Program-made: the position numbers and the translations under genes
Assembly (NCBI GenBank): GCA_009767595.1
Contig: VSDK01011118.1
Location: 572,695-636,694, forward strand
Direction: 5' to 3'
Source of the DNA: Symbiodinium kawagutii
Taxonomy: Eukaryota > Sar > Dinophyceae > Suessiales > Symbiodiniaceae
Length of the DNA stretch: 64,000 nt
The notes under the pieces: model-generated
The model's input: the letters and a program-made list of their open reading frames with translations, nothing else
What the model was told of the DNA's origin: nothing
Databases searched by the model: none
In this document: positions 62,601 through 64,000 of the stretch, one piece after another
How positions within the stretch are numbered: position 1 is the first letter of the stretch
Layout: every line of letters begins with the position of its first letter

Positions 62601-62701
62601 ATCACCGGATGGTCAAGGCACGTCCCCGGGTAGGTAAACATCCCAACAGCTCGATTGGTTTGCTCATTTGGGACGTGAGCCATGGGGGTACAGCCGATCA
62701 C

Positions 62702-62896
62702 CAGCTGCTCAGGCCGCTAGCACCAGCGACCAAGCCACGTCCACGAGTTTCTCCGTCCAGCTGTTGGGGCTCCCGGTGGTCCCAGCATTTCCCGTCCTTG
62801 AACATCCCTAGCAATGTTTCAAGGATCTCGCTGACCTTTGGCTTGTCACCTGGGACGGCAGGTGTGGAATGCCATGGCATGCGCCATGGATCACGG
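62702..62896 (-). CDS. Exon resembling the end of a protein kinase domain
   Basis: Minus acceptor CTTCGTGCAG and donor AGCTG/GTGATC bound 195 bases. DPWRMPWHSTPAVPGDKPKV is followed by SEILETLLGMFKDG. The order (proline-rich turn, KPKVSEILETLL) resembles subdomain XI of kinases, where RP.. precedes the last helix, but the usual Arg is Lys here and no other kinase motif is in view. Tentative. Confidence 0.45.
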
Positions 62897-62949
62897 CTGC
62901 ACGAAGAAATCGGTCCTTGAGTGCTCCACACAGTGGCTAAGATGTAGCA

Positions 62950-63295
62950 ACATCATGGCATAGAAGCTGTCAATCATTCGGACACCATTATCGATGATTG
63001 ACACATGTTTAAAAACATCATGAGCATTATAAACCGCGCGAATCATCCTTAATGAATTCACCCTCTCATGGATTTTCACACGATTGAGAATGGTGAGTTG
63101 GGTGTTGTGCATATAGATAGAAAAATGTCTATGATTTAAATCGAACTACAAGATAAATAAAAAAACATACATGTACATCATGTACATATCAAAATATAAA
63201 TATGTTTAAAATCTAATCAGTAAATATTGCCGATATATATGTATATGAAAAAAATCATAGATCAATGTCAAAAATCTGCGCATCCTTCACAGACC
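62950..63295. other. Spacer, no gene recognised
   Basis: AT-rich with ATAAATA patches. Confidence 0.4.
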
Positions 63296-63299
63296 ATGA

Positions 63300-63412
63300 T
63301 GCATCCATCCGTGGGCCGCAGGATCCAGGACACCCGCCGTGTCGGTCGGCTCACCTGCAGTGACGGCCTGCTGCAGGTCTTTCTGCAGCTCCTGCGGCTG
63401 GCCATGGTGAAG
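63300..63412 (-). CDS. Exon candidate, helix-rich
   Basis: The minus frame GQPQELQKDLQQAVTAGEPT, then DTAGVLDPAAHGWMHHGL, to TGA. A GTGAGC donor inside is also possible. The plus frame (RRIQDTRRVGRLTCSDGLLQ) is open as well. Confidence 0.4.
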
Positions 63413-63689
63413 AAACCATGGTTAAGGAGGGTTAGGAATGGTTATTTAAAATCATAATGGTGACTTATTATGGTGAATTAATGGATTAGTAATGGTTGAT
63501 TTGGGTTAGGAATGGCTAAAAAAAGGCTAGTTGTAATGAAATGGTAAATTAGGTTCGGAATAGTTAAGTGGTTACTTCTCTCAGTTAATTTGCTTAGGAA
63601 TGATTATTGGGTTACTTATTATCAAAGGAAGTTTGGAAGCATACTTCCGTGTCACGAACAACCACAATGACTACTCCAACTGATGGCTA

Positions 63690-64000
63690 ATGCAACAGAT
63701 GTCTAGAGCCAGAGAAGTCTAGAGCAAGAGATGTCTAGAGCAAGAGATGTCTAAAGCAACAGATGTCTAGAGCAAGAGATGTCTAGAGCAAGAGATGTCT
63801 AAAGCAACAGATGTCTAGAGCAAGAGATGTCTAGAGCAAGAGATGTCTAGAGCAAGAGATGTCTAGAGCAAGAGATGTCTAGAGCAAGAGATGTCTAGAG
63901 CAAGAGATGTCTGCAGCAAGAGATGTCTAGAGCAAGAGATGTCTAGAGCAAGAGATGTCTGAAGCAAGAGATGTCTAGAGCAAGAGATGTCAAGAGCAAG
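63690..64000 (+). repeat. 16-bp minisatellite (AGAGCAAGAGATGTCT)n
   Basis: About 19 units with few variants (AAAGCAACAGATGTCT, TGCAGCAAG), continuing beyond the window. Confidence 0.98.

Noticed and set aside
63690..64000. CRISPR array at the right end
   Set aside because: Pure head-to-tail 16-bp units with no spacers; it is a minisatellite.

Overview
This looks like nuclear DNA of a protist, most likely a dinoflagellate of the Suessiales (Symbiodiniaceae or Polarella type). That is an inference. It rests on short GC-rich coding islands scattered on both strands, AT-rich introns and spacers made of degenerate simple sequence, very many trinucleotide tracts, and mobile-element-like introns. 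No rRNA, no intact tRNA and no plastid or mitochondrial gene was seen. A 146-base run of N inside a (TTG)n tract shows that this is assembled draft sequence.

Only one complete gene is recognised: an intronless homologue of PRCC, a conserved nuclear protein, on the minus strand at 21626-22543. Nearly everything else coding is exon-sized (50-300 bases). It was recognised from an open frame, GC content, protein-like composition and canonical splice junctions. Most of these exons belong to no family I can name. Weak family hints are a CBM20-like starch-binding exon (17433-17539) and a segment like the end of a protein kinase domain (62702-62896). Three exon chains have matching phases: 8041-8610 minus, 47500-48553 plus and 51421-52117 minus. 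Strand remains uncertain for several islands.

Layout: 0-3.4 kb holds a tRNA-like relic, a 54-bp minisatellite and decayed coding sequence. 4-8.6 kb holds minus- and plus-strand exons. 9.9-20.6 kb is rich in short inverted-repeat elements next to exons. 20.6-24.7 kb holds the PRCC homologue and two unusually long unrecognised ORFs around (ATC)n tracts. 26-44 kb holds scattered exons separated by simple-sequence domains. 44-46.3 kb is dominated by trinucleotide tracts and the gap. 46.5-52.2 kb has the best-supported multi-exon models. 53-64 kb holds more single exons, AT-rich stretches and a 16-bp minisatellite that runs off the window.

The most interesting feature is a set of at least six families (named A to F here) of about 70-220-bp elements with terminal inverted repeats. 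Families B, D and E show 4-bp target duplications in several copies. In several cases the terminal repeats coincide with GT donors and AG acceptors that bound plausible exons. They look like introner elements, that is, mobile elements that create introns. On a larger scale, sequence left of many exons is A/C-rich (AACCATC type) and sequence right of them is G/T-rich (GATGGTT type), so whole introns tend to be self-complementary.
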